From NCBI GenBank assembly GCA_015059245.1, contig SVAU01000009.1, forward strand, positions 1 through 64,000: a stretch of 64,000 nt of DNA. Reading direction: 5' to 3'. Source of the DNA: Bacillota bacterium. GTDB lineage: Bacteria; Bacillota_I; Bacilli_A; RF39; UBA660. Below the pieces are notes generated by a model that saw nothing but the letters and a program-made list of their open reading frames with translations, made no database searches and was not told the origin of the DNA. A program made the position numbers and the translations under genes. Positions 17,052 through 26,594 of this stretch are shown piece by piece (positions within the stretch are counted from its first letter, which is position 1; every line of letters begins with the position of its first letter).

Positions 17052-17075
17052 GATTACTTTGGTAATCTTTTTTTA
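17050..17075 (+). terminator. Terminator
   Basis: 8-bp stem AAGATTAC/GTAATCTT with TTTG loop and a run of T. Confidence 0.7.
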
Positions 17076-17078
17076 TTG

Positions 17079-17087
17079 TGTTATAAT
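17079..17087 (+). promoter_or_regulatory. Extended -10 promoter
   Basis: TG-T-TATAAT a few bases after the terminator T-run. It overlaps a false upstream TTG start, which supports starting the next gene at 17112. Confidence 0.55.
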
Positions 17088-17111
17088 ACATCCTTGTTAA
17101 GGGGGATTACT

Positions 17112-17936
17112 ATGAGTGATGTAGTTATTGCACAACAAGTAGTTAGTAGAGTTAAATATAACTTTGGTGATAAAGATCCGTTTCATAATACTTCTGCAAT
17201 ATATAAGATAAGTAATGAAAGAATACAAGATTATCATAAGTTTTTAACTAATAAAAAAAGAATGCTTAGTGTTATTGCTTCTGGAGATCAAATACTATGT
17301 GGAATACTTGAGGGTACTAAAGAAATAGATGCATTTGATATAAGTAGATTCCCTAAATACTTTTTATTTTTAAAGATAGCAGCTATACAAGCATTAAGTA
17401 GAGAAGAATATATAGATTTCTTTTATGGGGCTTGTGGTAGAGACGAAGTATATGAAGATATGTATGATAGTATTAGAGTATACTTAGAAGATGAAGTATT
17501 AGATTTTTGGGATGGATTACTTAACTTCTTTGAATGGAAAGAAGTGTATAATTCAACATTATTTAGTAGTGAAACTTATATACCAGCAACTGCTATAAAT
17601 CAAAATAAATACTTACAAAGTGATGACGAGTATAATAAATTAAGAAAAGTAATAGGTAGTGTTACTATTAGAACTCATGAAGGAGATATACTTGATATAG
17701 CAAGTACATTTAATGTACCTTATGACATAGTTTATTTATCTAATATAGTTTATTATGTTAATAAAGAAAGATATAAAAAAGCAGTAGAAGAATTACCATT
17801 AAGTGAACAAGGTATGGTATTAACATACATGTATAAGATACAACAACAGGCGATAGATTTCTTCCATGAAGATGAGTATAGTTTTGAAAAATTTGAAAAT
17901 TCCGACTCTGGAGTGATGATATATCGTAATAAATAG
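17112..17936 (+). CDS. DUF3419/BtaA-like putative SAM-binding protein
   Basis: 274 aa, cytosolic. Residues about 50-90 read VIASGDQILCGILEGTKEIDAFDISRFPKYFLFLKIAAIQAL in overlapping pieces. This is very like the SAM-binding first motif of the DUF3419/BtaA (3-amino-3-carboxypropyl transferase) family, in which a Ser-Gly-Asp loop and a following Asp bind SAM. The rest is divergent, so the acceptor substrate and even activity are unsure. ATG 17112 follows AAGGGGG. It is followed by a terminator and then the deoxyribosyltransferase-like gene. Confidence 0.5.
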   Translation: MSDVVIAQQVVSRVKYNFGDKDPFHNTSAIYKISNERIQDYHKFLTNKKRMLSVIASGDQILCGILEGTKEIDAFDISRFPKYFLFLKIAAIQALSREEYIDFFYGACGRDEVYEDMYDSIRVYLEDEVLDFWDGLLNFFEWKEVYNSTLFSSETYIPATAINQNKYLQSDDEYNKLRKVIGSVTIRTHEGDILDIASTFNVPYDIVYLSNIVYYVNKERYKKAVEELPLSEQGMVLTYMYKIQQQAIDFFHEDEYSFEKFENSDSGVMIYRNK

Positions 17937-17963
17937 TGTATAATGATAATATACACTTTTTAT
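17935..17963 (+). terminator. Terminator
   Basis: 8-bp stem AGTGTATA/TATACACT with TTT tail. It lies across the apparent upstream extension of the next gene; a TATAAT at 17961-17966 may be that gene's -10. Confidence 0.55.
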
Positions 17964-17990
17964 AATGGAAGAATGGAAGAGGGATGTCTT

Positions 17991-18866
17991 ATGAATTTAT
18001 GGGAAGAACTAGATGCTTGTAAATTTGAAGATAATGAATACTTAGTTGATCACTTAATTGAAGTAGTTAAAGATGAAGAACTAAATACATTTGAAGAATT
18101 AGAAAAATATCAAGAAGATTATTTTAAAGAATCTGGTATGACAAAAGAAGATTGGATTAAATGGTATGAAAAATCATTTGATAAAATACCTGATTTAGAA
18201 AATATCTATGGAGAAGTTGCTGCTAATAAGATTAATGCTTTAAGAAAAGAATTAACTAGTACTAAAGATGTTAATAAAAAGATAGAAAACATAATTAAGA
18301 TATGTGTAATACTTGAAAAAGAATGTTGTTTCTTAGTAGAAATATATAACTTAATTATGGGTGGTGAAGTAACAGAAGAAGTTACTACTGAAGAAGTTAC
18401 TTCACAAGAAACAATAGTTAATCCAGTTGATGATATTATTAGAAATCAAATAACTGAAATAAGTGATGAAGAAGTAAAGATAGATCCTAATAAAAATGTT
18501 GTATTATGTGGAAGTATGAAATTTAAAAATGAAATAGTGAAGATAAGTGAAAGACTTAGAGGATTAGGTTATAATGTATTACTTCCTGAAGAATGTATGA
18601 GAGGTGAAGATAAGTTAATTGCATCTCGTGCACATTTTAATAGAATAGTAGACCCTAATAATGGAATTATATTAGTAGTAAATGCTACTAAGAATGGTAT
18701 TCCTAATTATATAGGACCAAACACATTTGCTGAAATAGCATTTGGTTTCTTTCATAATAAGAAAGTATTCTTACTTAATGATATATATCATCCATATGAT
18801 GATGAATTACTTGGTTGGAAAGTAATATGTTTAAAAGGTAATTTAAATAAAATAAAAGAGGGGTAG
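17991..18866 (+). CDS. Nucleoside 2-deoxyribosyltransferase-like protein with helical N-domain
   Basis: 291 aa. The N-terminal ~150 residues are helical and acidic with no recognised family. The C-terminal ~125 residues form a nucleoside-deoxyribosyltransferase/DUF4406-like Rossmann domain: NVVLCGSMKFKNEIVKISERL, the active-site-like GIILVVNATKNGIPNYIGPNTFAEIAFGFF (read in pieces) and KKVFLLND. That family moves deoxyribose between bases or cleaves nucleotides. The start at ATG 17991 follows GAAGAGGG; the longer frame back to 17943 runs into the preceding terminator. Coupled to the next gene (1-nt gap). Confidence 0.65.
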   Translation: MNLWEELDACKFEDNEYLVDHLIEVVKDEELNTFEELEKYQEDYFKESGMTKEDWIKWYEKSFDKIPDLENIYGEVAANKINALRKELTSTKDVNKKIENIIKICVILEKECCFLVEIYNLIMGGEVTEEVTTEEVTSQETIVNPVDDIIRNQITEISDEEVKIDPNKNVVLCGSMKFKNEIVKISERLRGLGYNVLLPEECMRGEDKLIASRAHFNRIVDPNNGIILVVNATKNGIPNYIGPNTFAEIAFGFFHNKKVFLLNDIYHPYDDELLGWKVICLKGNLNKIKEG

Positions 18867-18867
18867 T

Positions 18868-19395
18868 ATGAGAGCTTATTCAGAACATTTAAATAGAATT
18901 CAATATATTAAGAATAATATTGAGAATGAAATATTATGGGTGAGAAAAGTATTCTTTAAAGATGTACTATCTAATAAAAGACTTAATGAAGTAGTAGATG
19001 AATATAATGCTCCTTTAATAAGAATATGGTATAAAGAATTAGGAAAAGAATATGATGATGTATCTACTTTAAAAAAGAGTGATTTTGCTATTTGGGAATT
19101 AAATAGATTAAATAAAGAATCTAAAGAAGTAAATGAACAAAATATGGCTTATGTAAGTTTAAGAACTAAATGTCCTACTGAAGTTATAGAAGAAATAATG
19201 ACAGTAATGGATTTAGTTTATATGTTTTGTGGAAGAAGAGAATTTGATTCTACTGATCCAGAATGTGTAAGACAATATTGTAATGTTTATATGGCTGATA
19301 TTGTTTATAATTCTAACGAATTACTTAATAAATTCTTAATACCTATTAATGAAGTAGTAGAAGTTGCTAAAAAAGATAGAGAAACAAATAAATAA
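18868..19395 (+). CDS. Unknown helical protein
   Basis: 175 aa, helical, cytosolic, no known motif. The start follows AAAGAGGGG and overlaps the ribosome site region of the upstream gene's end. It lies directly before the T-box promoter of aspS, which begins 2 nt after the TAA. Probably co-transcribed with the deoxyribosyltransferase-like gene. Confidence 0.6.
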   Translation: MRAYSEHLNRIQYIKNNIENEILWVRKVFFKDVLSNKRLNEVVDEYNAPLIRIWYKELGKEYDDVSTLKKSDFAIWELNRLNKESKEVNEQNMAYVSLRTKCPTEVIEEIMTVMDLVYMFCGRREFDSTDPECVRQYCNVYMADIVYNSNELLNKFLIPINEVVEVAKKDRETNK

Positions 19396-19396
19396 T

Positions 19397-19425
19397 TTGA
19401 CAAACGTCATAATTAAGATTAAAAT
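19397..19425 (+). promoter_or_regulatory. Promoter of the T-box/aspS operon
   Basis: Consensus TTGACA (19397-19402), 17-nt spacer, TAAAAT (19420-19425); the strongest -35 in the window. Confidence 0.75.
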
Positions 19426-19431
19426 AGCGTT

Positions 19432-19660
19432 ATAAATGTTGATTGAGAAGAGTACTATGTATGAATTTCAAAGAGAGTTAGCGGTTGGTGTGAGCTAATA
19501 TGAAGTATATAGGAAGACACTCAGGAGTTGATTAGAGAATACATATCTAGTCCGGTTAATAGCCGTTATATATAAAGAGATTATGTTTAACATAATAATT
19601 TGGGTGGTACCGCGGATTTAACAGTTATTCGTCCCTTGTGGATGATTAACTGTTTTTTAT
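19432..19660 (+). promoter_or_regulatory. T-box riboswitch (Asp specifier) controlling the aspS genes
   Basis: A leader of about 230 nt carries the T-box consensus TGGGTGGTACCGCGG at 19601-19615. It also has the Stem I AGAGAG...GGTTGGTGTGAG elements (19472-19494) and a specifier loop GGAA-GAC-ACTC with GAC (Asp) at 19516-19518. A terminator follows at 19620-19657 (AACAGTTA.../...TAACTGTT then TTTTTT). T-boxes bind uncharged tRNA through the specifier and through the UGGN bulge pairing with the acceptor end, which prevents termination. Here low Asp-tRNA charging should raise expression of both downstream synthetases. Confidence 0.93.
19620..19657 (+). terminator. T-box conditional terminator
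   Basis: Stem AACAGTTA...CGTCC/GGATG...TAACTGTT with T6 tail, 30 nt before the aspS ATG. Confidence 0.8.
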
Positions 19661-19687
19661 TTAAAAAAAAAGAAAGGGAGAAGAAAT

Positions 19688-21448
19688 ATGTTAGAAAGTT
19701 TTAAACATTACAACATTAAAAATGTTGGAGAAGAAGTTACTTTAACTGGATGGGTTTCTAAAGTAAGAAATCTTGGAGGTTTAGTATTTATTGATTTAAG
19801 AAATAGAACAGGAATTATGCAAGTAGTAGTAAGACCAGAAAGTGAATACTATAGTGTTGCTGAATCTTTAAAGAATGAATACGTAATTAAAGTAACAGGT
19901 AAGATTGTAGAAAGAGAAAGCAAAAATACGAAGATTGAAACAGGAGAAATAGAAGTAGAAGTTAGTAAATTAGAACTTATTAATAAATCAAAAGAAGTTC
20001 CATTTGCTATACAAGATGAAACTAATGCTTTAGAAGATACTAGATTAAAATATAGATATCTAGACTTAAGAAGAGAATCATTAAAAAATAATTTTGTTAT
20101 TAGAAATGATGTAACATTTGCTACTAGAAAATTCTTAAATAGTTTAGATTTCTTAGAAGTAGAAACTCCTATATTATGTAAGAGTACTCCTGAAGGAGCT
20201 AGAGACTATTTAGTACCTAGTAGAGTTAATAAAGGTAAGTTCTATGCATTACCTCAATCACCTCAAATATTTAAGCAATTATTAATGGTATCTGGATTTG
20301 AAAGATATTTCCAAATAGCTAAATGTTTTAGAGATGAAGATTTAAGAGCAGATAGACAACCTGAGTTTACTCAAATAGACGTAGAAATGTCATTTGTTGA
20401 TGAAGATCAAGTAATGTGGTTAGGTGAAAACTTAGTAGCTAGTATTTTTAAAGATGTTAAAGGTATAGAAGTTGAACTTCCTTTAATGCGAATGAAATAT
20501 GATGATGCTATGGATAAGTATGGTTCTGATAAACCAGACTTAAGATTTGGTATGGAAATACAAAATATTACTGAAGTATTTAAAGATACTGAATTTACTG
20601 TATTTAAGAATGTAATTAATGAAGGCGGAATAATTAATGCTATCGTTGTTAAAGATGTTGCAGATAAGTATTCTAGAAAAGATTTAGATAAATTAACTGA
20701 TTATGTTAAGACATATAGAGCTAGTGGATTAGCTTACTTAAAATATCAAGATGAAGTAAGTGGTTCAATCTTTAAAGTAATGAGTGAAGCTGAAGTTAAT
20801 GGTGTTAGAGAAACTTTAGGTGTAGAAAATAACGACTTAGTATTAATAGTTAGTGGAGTTTATAAAACTGTTAAGGTTGCATTAGGTGCATTAAGATGTA
20901 AATTAGCTAGAGATTTAAATCTAATTAAAGCAGGAGACTATAAGTTATTATGGGTTACTGATTTCCCTTCATTTGAATATAGTGAAGAAGAGGGAAGATA
21001 TATGGCTTGCCACCATCCATTTACTAGTCCAAAAGATGAAGATGTTGATAAGTTATTAACAGATAAAGCTAATTGTTATAGTAAAGCTTATGATATTGTT
21101 ATCAATGGTTATGAAGCTGGTGGTGGATCAATTCGTATCCATGATGAAAAAGTACAAGAAACTATGTTTAAAGCATTAGAATTAACAGATGAAGATATTC
21201 AAAATAAATTTGGTTTCTTTGTTGATGCTTTAAAATATGGTTGCCCTCCACATGGTGGATTTGCACTTGGTTTAGATAGATTAGTTATGTTACTTGCTGA
21301 AACTGAAAACATTCGTGATGTTATTGCATTCCCTAAAACTGCAAGTGCTACTGATTTAATGTGTGAATGTCCAAGTAGTGTAGATGAAGCACAATTAGTT
21401 GAACTAGGTTTAGCTTTAAGAGAAGAAAAGAAAAATGAAGAAAATTAA
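19688..21448 (+). CDS. aspS: Aspartate--tRNA ligase, bacterial type
   Basis: 586 aa class II synthetase that charges tRNA-Asp. N-terminal OB anticodon domain (about 1-110), class II core with motif 2 [23 protein letters not shown] (about 217-239), the bacterial GAD insertion (about 285-400) and motif 3 [14 protein letters not shown] near the end. Length is normal. AAAGGGAG ribosome site 8 nt upstream. It overlaps the next synthetase gene by 14 nt and shares its T-box. Confidence 0.95.
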   Translation: MLESFKHYNIKNVGEEVTLTGWVSKVRNLGGLVFIDLRNRTGIMQVVVRPESEYYSVAESLKNEYVIKVTGKIVERESKNTKIETGEIEVEVSKLELINKSKEVPFAIQDETNALEDTRLKYRYLDLRRESLKNNFVIRNDVTFATRKFLNSLDFLEVETPILCKSTPEGARDYLVPSRVNKGKFYALPQSPQIFKQLLMVSGFERYFQIAKCFRDEDLRADRQPEFTQIDVEMSFVDEDQVMWLGENLVASIFKDVKGIEVELPLMRMKYDDAMDKYGSDKPDLRFGMEIQNITEVFKDTEFTVFKNVINEGGIINAIVVKDVADKYSRKDLDKLTDYVKTYRASGLAYLKYQDEVSGSIFKVMSEAEVNGVRETLGVENNDLVLIVSGVYKTVKVALGALRCKLARDLNLIKAGDYKLLWVTDFPSFEYSEEEGRYMACHHPFTSPKDEDVDKLLTDKANCYSKAYDIVINGYEAGGGSIRIHDEKVQETMFKALELTDEDIQNKFGFFVDALKYGCPPHGGFALGLDRLVMLLAETENIRDVIAFPKTASATDLMCECPSSVDEAQLVELGLALREEKKNEEN

Positions 21449-22748
21449 TTTTTCAGAACTAAATAAACACTATAATGAGACATTAGAATTACATGGATTT
21501 GTTGATAAGGTAAGAGACTTACAATATGTACAGTTTCTTATCTTAAGAGATAAATCTGGTAGTGTACAAGTAACATTAGAAAAAGACGGTAGTTTAGAGG
21601 AATTAAATAAAATAGTTACGAATTTAAAAGTAGAAAGTACAGTTAAAGTAACAGGTAAAATACTTGAAAATGAAAAAGTTAAACTAGGGGGATTAGAAGT
21701 AATACCTAGCAGTATAGAAGTAACAAGTGAACCAGTAGAAGAATTACCAATAAATTATAAAGATTTAAATGGTACTAACTTAGATACCAGAATGGATTAT
21801 AGATTCTTAGACTTAAGAAATAATAAAAATTCATTAATGTTTAAAGTACAAAGTTGTTTAGTGGAAGCTATGAGAGACTATCTTTATAAACAAGGATTCG
21901 ATGAAATACATACACCTAAATTAATAGGTGCTGCATCTGAATCAGGAAGTGATGTATTTGAAGTTAAGTACTTTAAAGGTAAAGCATTCTTAGCACAAAG
22001 TCCACAGTTTTATAAACAAATGGCAATAGCCGCTGGTATGGAAAAAGTATTTGAAGTAGGTCCAGTGTTTAGAGCAGAGAATTCTAATACAAATAGACAT
22101 GCTACTGAATTTACTGGATTTGACCTAGAGTTTAGTTATATTGATTCGTATGAAGATGTAATGGAACTAGAAGAAGATATTTTAATAGCAGCTTTAACAA
22201 AAGTTAAAGAAAAGTATGGTAATCAAATAAAAAATGAGTATAATATGGAAGTAATCGTTCCTACAAAACCATTTCCTAGAATTAAGTTACAAGATTTATA
22301 TAAGGAATTAAATAGTAGATATGGTTATGAAATACCAACTACTGATGTAGGAGATATGAATAGCGAAGCTGAAAAGTTAGCAGCAAGATATGCTATGGAA
22401 GTTTATGGACATGAATTTATATTCATAACTGACTTTGCTAAAACTAAAAGAGCTTTCTATCATATGAGAGAAAATGAAGTACCACAAGGTTATGATTTAA
22501 TATGGAGAGGTACTGAGATTACAACAGGTGCACAAAGAGAACATAGATATGATGTATTATGTAGACAGGCAGAAGAAAAAGGATTAGGAGAAGATGTTAA
22601 GTTCTACTTAGAATTCTTTAAGTATGGTTGTCCACCGCATGGAGGATTTGGTCTTGGAGTGGATAGATTAACTATGTTACTTTTAGGAACAAGTACTTTA
22701 AAAGAAACGATGTTCTTATTTAGAGGTCCAAATAGATTAACACCTTAG
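21435..22748 (+). CDS. aspS: Archaeal-type aspartate--tRNA ligase, probably non-discriminating (Asp/Asn)
   Basis: 437 aa, the length of archaeal/eukaryotic-type AspRS and without a GAD insertion. OB domain [20 protein letters not shown], flipping-loop region [17 protein letters not shown], and AspRS-specific [12 protein letters not shown] (AsnRS has a different SxQLY form). Motif 2 [15 protein letters not shown] and motif 3 [25 protein letters not shown] has Lys where, as I recall, non-discriminating archaeal enzymes have Lys85. In clostridia a second AspRS of this kind makes Asp-tRNA-Asn for GatCAB amidation. The alternative label AsnRS is less likely from QSPQ.YKQ. Confidence 0.8.
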   Translation: MKKINFSELNKHYNETLELHGFVDKVRDLQYVQFLILRDKSGSVQVTLEKDGSLEELNKIVTNLKVESTVKVTGKILENEKVKLGGLEVIPSSIEVTSEPVEELPINYKDLNGTNLDTRMDYRFLDLRNNKNSLMFKVQSCLVEAMRDYLYKQGFDEIHTPKLIGAASESGSDVFEVKYFKGKAFLAQSPQFYKQMAIAAGMEKVFEVGPVFRAENSNTNRHATEFTGFDLEFSYIDSYEDVMELEEDILIAALTKVKEKYGNQIKNEYNMEVIVPTKPFPRIKLQDLYKELNSRYGYEIPTTDVGDMNSEAEKLAARYAMEVYGHEFIFITDFAKTKRAFYHMRENEVPQGYDLIWRGTEITTGAQREHRYDVLCRQAEEKGLGEDVKFYLEFFKYGCPPHGGFGLGVDRLTMLLLGTSTLKETMFLFRGPNRLTP

Positions 22749-22761
22749 GGGAGATGTAGAA

Positions 22762-23460
22762 ATGCCTAGTGAGCGAGCTTACCAATATAGTGTAGTAGAT
22801 ATGAAATTAGTTATGAGTAATCCTGAAGAATTTATTATTCCTGAAAACTTGGAAGCTTGTAAATTACTATGGAGTAAAAATATCTTTACTAAGATGACTA
22901 ATAATTATGATAATGATTTTTCATGGATAACAATTAATCAGTTTTCACCTGAGAATCAAGCGTTGTTTGAATCATTATGTTTAGGAGATAAAAGATTTGG
23001 ACTTACTTGGGGTGGTATTGGATTTAAAATACCTATAGTACCAGGTAAGGGAAATGATACATTTCAAGCATTTAAAGAATTAATAGACTTATTTCCATTA
23101 CAAGATGTACAAAAAGATGGATGTATGTCTACTGAAGAATTTATGATGTATTATACTGATTGTTATAGAATGGAATATACACCTGAATATAAAGAAATGG
23201 TTGCACAAATGATGAGTCCTGATGGTGATGTACTTTTATATAATAGAGAATTTGAACAATATATGAATTATATGAATATTCGAAGAAGAGTAAGAGTGTT
23301 TGATCCTAGTAAGATGACCAAACCATTAGAAGAATATATTGTAGATAGTATGTTTGCTGATTATTATGATCCTGAAAATGGAATGATTTATTATAATGAT
23401 ATGTATTATCAAGCGCATATGAGATATAAAGAACAACAAGAAAAAAAGAAAATAAAATAA
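22762..23460 (+). CDS. Unknown protein downstream of the synthetases
   Basis: 232 aa, rich in Met and Tyr, no signal or membrane segment, no recognised family. It follows the archaeal-type AspRS by 13 nt with AGGGGAGATG as ribosome site and no promoter between, so it belongs to the T-box operon. Whether it has a translation-linked role is unknown. The basic tail EQQEKKKIK may bind nucleic acid (weak). Confidence 0.6.
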   Translation: MPSERAYQYSVVDMKLVMSNPEEFIIPENLEACKLLWSKNIFTKMTNNYDNDFSWITINQFSPENQALFESLCLGDKRFGLTWGGIGFKIPIVPGKGNDTFQAFKELIDLFPLQDVQKDGCMSTEEFMMYYTDCYRMEYTPEYKEMVAQMMSPDGDVLLYNREFEQYMNYMNIRRRVRVFDPSKMTKPLEEYIVDSMFADYYDPENGMIYYNDMYYQAHMRYKEQQEKKKIK

Positions 23461-23492
23461 AGTATATAAAGTTTTATATACTTTTTTTATTT
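23459..23492 (+). terminator. Terminator of the aspS operon
   Basis: 11-bp stem AAAGTATATAA/TTATATACTTT, AGTT loop, T7 tail, starting in the stop codon. Confidence 0.75.
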
Positions 23493-23501
23493 TTAATAAA
23501 A

Positions 23502-23510
23502 TGATATACT
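23502..23510 (+). promoter_or_regulatory. Extended -10 promoter
   Basis: TG-A-TATACT, 25 nt before the GTG start of the next gene. Confidence 0.5.
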
Positions 23511-23535
23511 TGTATATGATAAGAGGTGTTGTAAA

Positions 23536-24384
23536 GTGGATACTGAAAAAGAAAATGTAGTTAAAGTTGAAGATAATCCAACTACTAATATAGATAAAAA
23601 AGAAGAAAATAAAGAAGAGAATAAAGGATTATTTAATATTCCAGTATTAATTGGAGTTATTTTATATTTAGTTGTTGCAGTTGTTATAAGTTATGTTGTT
23701 GGAATACAAATGTCACCTGAGAATGAAGGTAAACAAGCAACAGAACAAAAAGAACCTGTTAAAGATAATAAAGAAGATAAAGATGATAAGAAAGAACCTG
23801 TTAAACCTGTAGAAAAGGAAGAAATTAAATTAACAATAGATGAAACTAAAGGAGCAGAGTTCTTAGAAAACTTTAATTATGTATTACATAATGTATATGC
23901 TGATAGTACTGGTCATTTAATACCTGATGATAAAAGAAATTCTGATGATTTATTTAAAGATGAAATAACTAAATTTAAATTTATTTATTATCTATTAGAA
24001 AGATATGGAGATAAAGAAAATAAAAAATATAATACTAATATAAATGGTTTATATGAAGTAGGAGCTTATTCTATAAAGTATAATTATTTTATTGATTATT
24101 ATAAACAAATTACTGGTGTAGAATTAAATGATCAAGTAATATATAAAGTAGGTGCTCCATATAAGATAAATGGTGAATACTTATATGGTAGAGTAGTAAA
24201 TGAATTAAATGAGAATTATAAATTAAGTAATGAATCATTTGTACAAATAGGTGATAAGTATTACTTTACTGTATTAATTGAAGAAATGGATGCAACTAAG
24301 AATGTTGTATTAAGTTATAGAGTAAAATTATGTATAAGTATTGTTAATGATGAATTTATGCTTAACTCAATAATTGTTTATTAA
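23536..24384 (+). CDS. Membrane-anchored protein with extracellular domain
   Basis: 282 aa. Charged N-terminus, one membrane helix (about 36-59, IPVLIGVILYLVVAVVISYVVG), a Lys/Glu/Asp/Pro spacer (about 65-100), then an extracellular mixed domain of about 180 residues. This topology recurs in the window (for example the gene at 56129). GTG start behind AAGAGGTG. No family recognised; monocistronic by promoter and terminator. Confidence 0.65.
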   Translation: MDTEKENVVKVEDNPTTNIDKKEENKEENKGLFNIPVLIGVILYLVVAVVISYVVGIQMSPENEGKQATEQKEPVKDNKEDKDDKKEPVKPVEKEEIKLTIDETKGAEFLENFNYVLHNVYADSTGHLIPDDKRNSDDLFKDEITKFKFIYYLLERYGDKENKKYNTNINGLYEVGAYSIKYNYFIDYYKQITGVELNDQVIYKVGAPYKINGEYLYGRVVNELNENYKLSNESFVQIGDKYYFTVLIEEMDATKNVVLSYRVKLCISIVNDEFMLNSIIVY

Positions 24385-24393
24385 TGATTTAAG

Positions 24394-24424
24394 AAAGTAT
24401 ATAGATATTTATATACTTTTTTTA
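24394..24424 (+). terminator. Terminator
   Basis: 10-bp stem AAAGTATATA/TATATACTTT, GATATT loop, T-run. Confidence 0.7.
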
Positions 24425-24432
24425 TTGTCTTG

Positions 24433-24441
24433 TGATATAAT
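24433..24441 (+). promoter_or_regulatory. Extended -10 promoter
   Basis: TG-A-TATAAT, 28 nt before the next ATG. Confidence 0.55.
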
Positions 24442-24469
24442 TTAATAGAATAATAAAGAGGTGTTTGTA

Positions 24470-25681
24470 ATGACTCAAAAAGAAACAAATCTAAGAAGTG
24501 TATTATTTTTAGTAATTGGTATTTTACTTCTTTTATCTTTGATCATTTGTATATATATAGTAAGTGCTGAAAGTGACTTAATTAAGATATCTGCCGAAGT
24601 AGTAGAAGTAGATACAAAACGTACATCTACTGGTAAAGTTAAGTTAGTTGTTAATTATGATGTTAATGGTCAACCATATAAATATGATAATTATATGTAT
24701 AAGGGAGAAATACAAGTAGGAGATAAAGTATCACTTTATTATCATGAAAAACAACCTTCATCTGTACAACCATTTAAGACTAATAAGTTAATATTTATTT
24801 TCCCTGTTATTGGATTAGCTTTATGTATTTTAGGTTTATTTGAGTTATTTAAGAAAAATGATGACGATGATGATGTTGAATTTGAAACTGCTGTTATTGG
24901 TGTAGTTGGTAATACTCAACAATTAAAGATTGTTACTGATGATACTGATGTAGCTAAATATGAACCAACTCCTGAAGAAGTTGTTGAAGCACCAGTTAAG
25001 ACTGTTGTTAAAGAAGAAGTTGTAGAAGAACCAGCACCAATTGTTGAAGAACAACCTGTGGTTGAAACTGTATCTACTCCTGAACCTGAACCAGTACCTG
25101 AACCAGTAGCACCTAAAGTAGAACCAGCACCAGTTGCCGAAACAGCTGTTGCATCTTCAATAAAGAATCCGGATCCAGAACAAACTCCAGTTGCTGTAGT
25201 TGCAACTCCGACACCAGTGATTGAAAAATCACCAGCTGTATCAAAAATGGAAGAAGCTATAGTTCAAAAAGTTAAAAATGAAACTAATGGAGCTTCATTA
25301 AATGAAGATGAAATAAAAAAAGTAATTAAAGATGTATTAAAAGAAGTTATTGCAGAAGTTAAAGATGAAAAAGAACCTGCAAAACCAGTAGTTCAAAAGA
25401 GAGTAATACCTAATAATTATTATATTTCTGGAACATCATTAATATATGAAGAAGCTGGTAAAGATTCACAAGAAATAGAATTAAAAACTGTAAAGAGTAT
25501 AGTTAGAACAGTTAATAGTGCAGGTAATGTAGTTAAACTTGTTGTATCTAATGAAGCAGTTAAATGTGTATTAACTAATATGAAAAATATAGATTTAGAA
25601 CAATTAGCAAGTTTATTAAATAATAAAATGCGTACAATAGATGATTCATTTACTGAAGAAATAGAATATAAGGAATATTAG
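24470..25681 (+). CDS. DUF3592-like membrane protein with long Pro/Glu/Val linker and C-terminal domain
   Basis: 403 aa. First helix about 9-31, a beta segment KLVVNYDVNGQPYKYDNYMY...VGDKVSLYYHEKQPSSVQPF typical of DUF3592-type proteins, and a second helix about 104-125. A linker of about 130 residues full of Val-Glu-Pro (about 145-260) follows, then a cytosolic end with a helical segment and a PH/strand-like piece YYISGTSLIYEEAGKDSQEIELKTVKSIVRT. ATG 24470 is preferred to GTG 24461, which sits in the AAAGAGGTG ribosome site. It heads a run of genes reaching about 27161. Function unknown. Confidence 0.65.
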   Translation: MTQKETNLRSVLFLVIGILLLLSLIICIYIVSAESDLIKISAEVVEVDTKRTSTGKVKLVVNYDVNGQPYKYDNYMYKGEIQVGDKVSLYYHEKQPSSVQPFKTNKLIFIFPVIGLALCILGLFELFKKNDDDDDVEFETAVIGVVGNTQQLKIVTDDTDVAKYEPTPEEVVEAPVKTVVKEEVVEEPAPIVEEQPVVETVSTPEPEPVPEPVAPKVEPAPVAETAVASSIKNPDPEQTPVAVVATPTPVIEKSPAVSKMEEAIVQKVKNETNGASLNEDEIKKVIKDVLKEVIAEVKDEKEPAKPVVQKRVIPNNYYISGTSLIYEEAGKDSQEIELKTVKSIVRTVNSAGNVVKLVVSNEAVKCVLTNMKNIDLEQLASLLNNKMRTIDDSFTEEIEYKEY

Positions 25682-25719
25682 AAAATAATATTACATTATG
25701 AATAGATAGGAAGTAATGT

Positions 25720-26187
25720 ATGAATAGAAAGAAAAGAAAGACAAGTATGTTAACTATGTTATTCTTTGCAATAGGCTTGGTAATGTATTTAACAGGAATG
25801 ATATTATTGTTTTGTTCTAGTTTAAAGAAAATACCACTACTAGAAGCTTTCTTTTCTAATGTTAATTTAAATAGTAACATTTTAAATAGTATGAAGCTGG
25901 TAGGTGGATTACTATTTTTAATTGGTTTTATCATATTTATTATTGCTGTTATATTGTTATATAAGAATAATGAAGTACAAGATAGTACAAGAAGTTTAAT
26001 AATAGAGGGTAAAGCTGATGTAATTACATTGATAGTTATGACATATATTATGATATTTATGATAGTAGTATGTTTATTAACAGATCAAATAATAGGAGCA
26101 TTACTATTTGGTATTACAATAATATTACAAACTATAATTAATGCTATATTAATAAGATATTATAGTAATGATTATAAGAGAAAGTAA
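25720..26187 (+). CDS. Hypothetical membrane protein (four helices)
   Basis: 155 aa with four hydrophobic segments (about 9-30, 50-72, 93-114, 117-138), short loops and basic ends. No family recognised. ATG behind AGGAAG. No clear promoter in the 38-nt gap, so it is likely co-transcribed with the DUF3592-like gene. Confidence 0.65.
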   Translation: MNRKKRKTSMLTMLFFAIGLVMYLTGMILLFCSSLKKIPLLEAFFSNVNLNSNILNSMKLVGGLLFLIGFIIFIIAVILLYKNNEVQDSTRSLIIEGKADVITLIVMTYIMIFMIVVCLLTDQIIGALLFGITIILQTIINAILIRYYSNDYKRK

Positions 26188-26231
26188 TTTATTTAATAAT
26201 GAATATATTGTATTATTAAAAGGGTGGTATT

Positions 26232-26579
26232 ATGAACGATGATAAGAAGAATATACTAGATAACTTTTTAGAAAAATATGAACAAATGAGTTCTAAGAAA
26301 AAAGTTAATGTAGAAACATATTATAGACCTAGTAAAGCTAAGTGTATTTTTGGTTTTATATTTTGTTTAATATTTCTTATTATTTTAATTAGAATATTTA
26401 CATTTAACATAGTATTCTTTGTTATATTCTTTGGAGATTTAATTTGTTTAACTTATTTTAGTTTGAATTTATTTACTAAGAAAGGCTTTGTAGTTAAACA
26501 AAAGTATTATGTTCCAGAAGAATATATAAAACAAACTGAAGAACAAGAAGCTGAAGAAGAAGTATCAGAAGAGGAATAA
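26232..26579 (+). CDS. Small membrane protein
   Basis: 115 aa with two adjacent hydrophobic segments (about 36-54 and 57-76) and an acidic Glu-rich C-terminus. The gap upstream contains a 9-bp inverted repeat TTTAATAAT...ATTATTAAA (about 26190-26219) without a T-tail. ATG behind AAAGGGTGG. Function unknown. Confidence 0.6.
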   Translation: MNDDKKNILDNFLEKYEQMSSKKKVNVETYYRPSKAKCIFGFIFCLIFLIILIRIFTFNIVFFVIFFGDLICLTYFSLNLFTKKGFVVKQKYYVPEEYIKQTEEQEAEEEVSEEE

Positions 26580-26594
26580 ATAGAGGGTGAAGTA

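Noticed and set aside
21435..22748. Asparaginyl-tRNA synthetase
   Set aside because: The QSPQFYKQM segment and overall length fit archaeal-type AspRS better than AsnRS.
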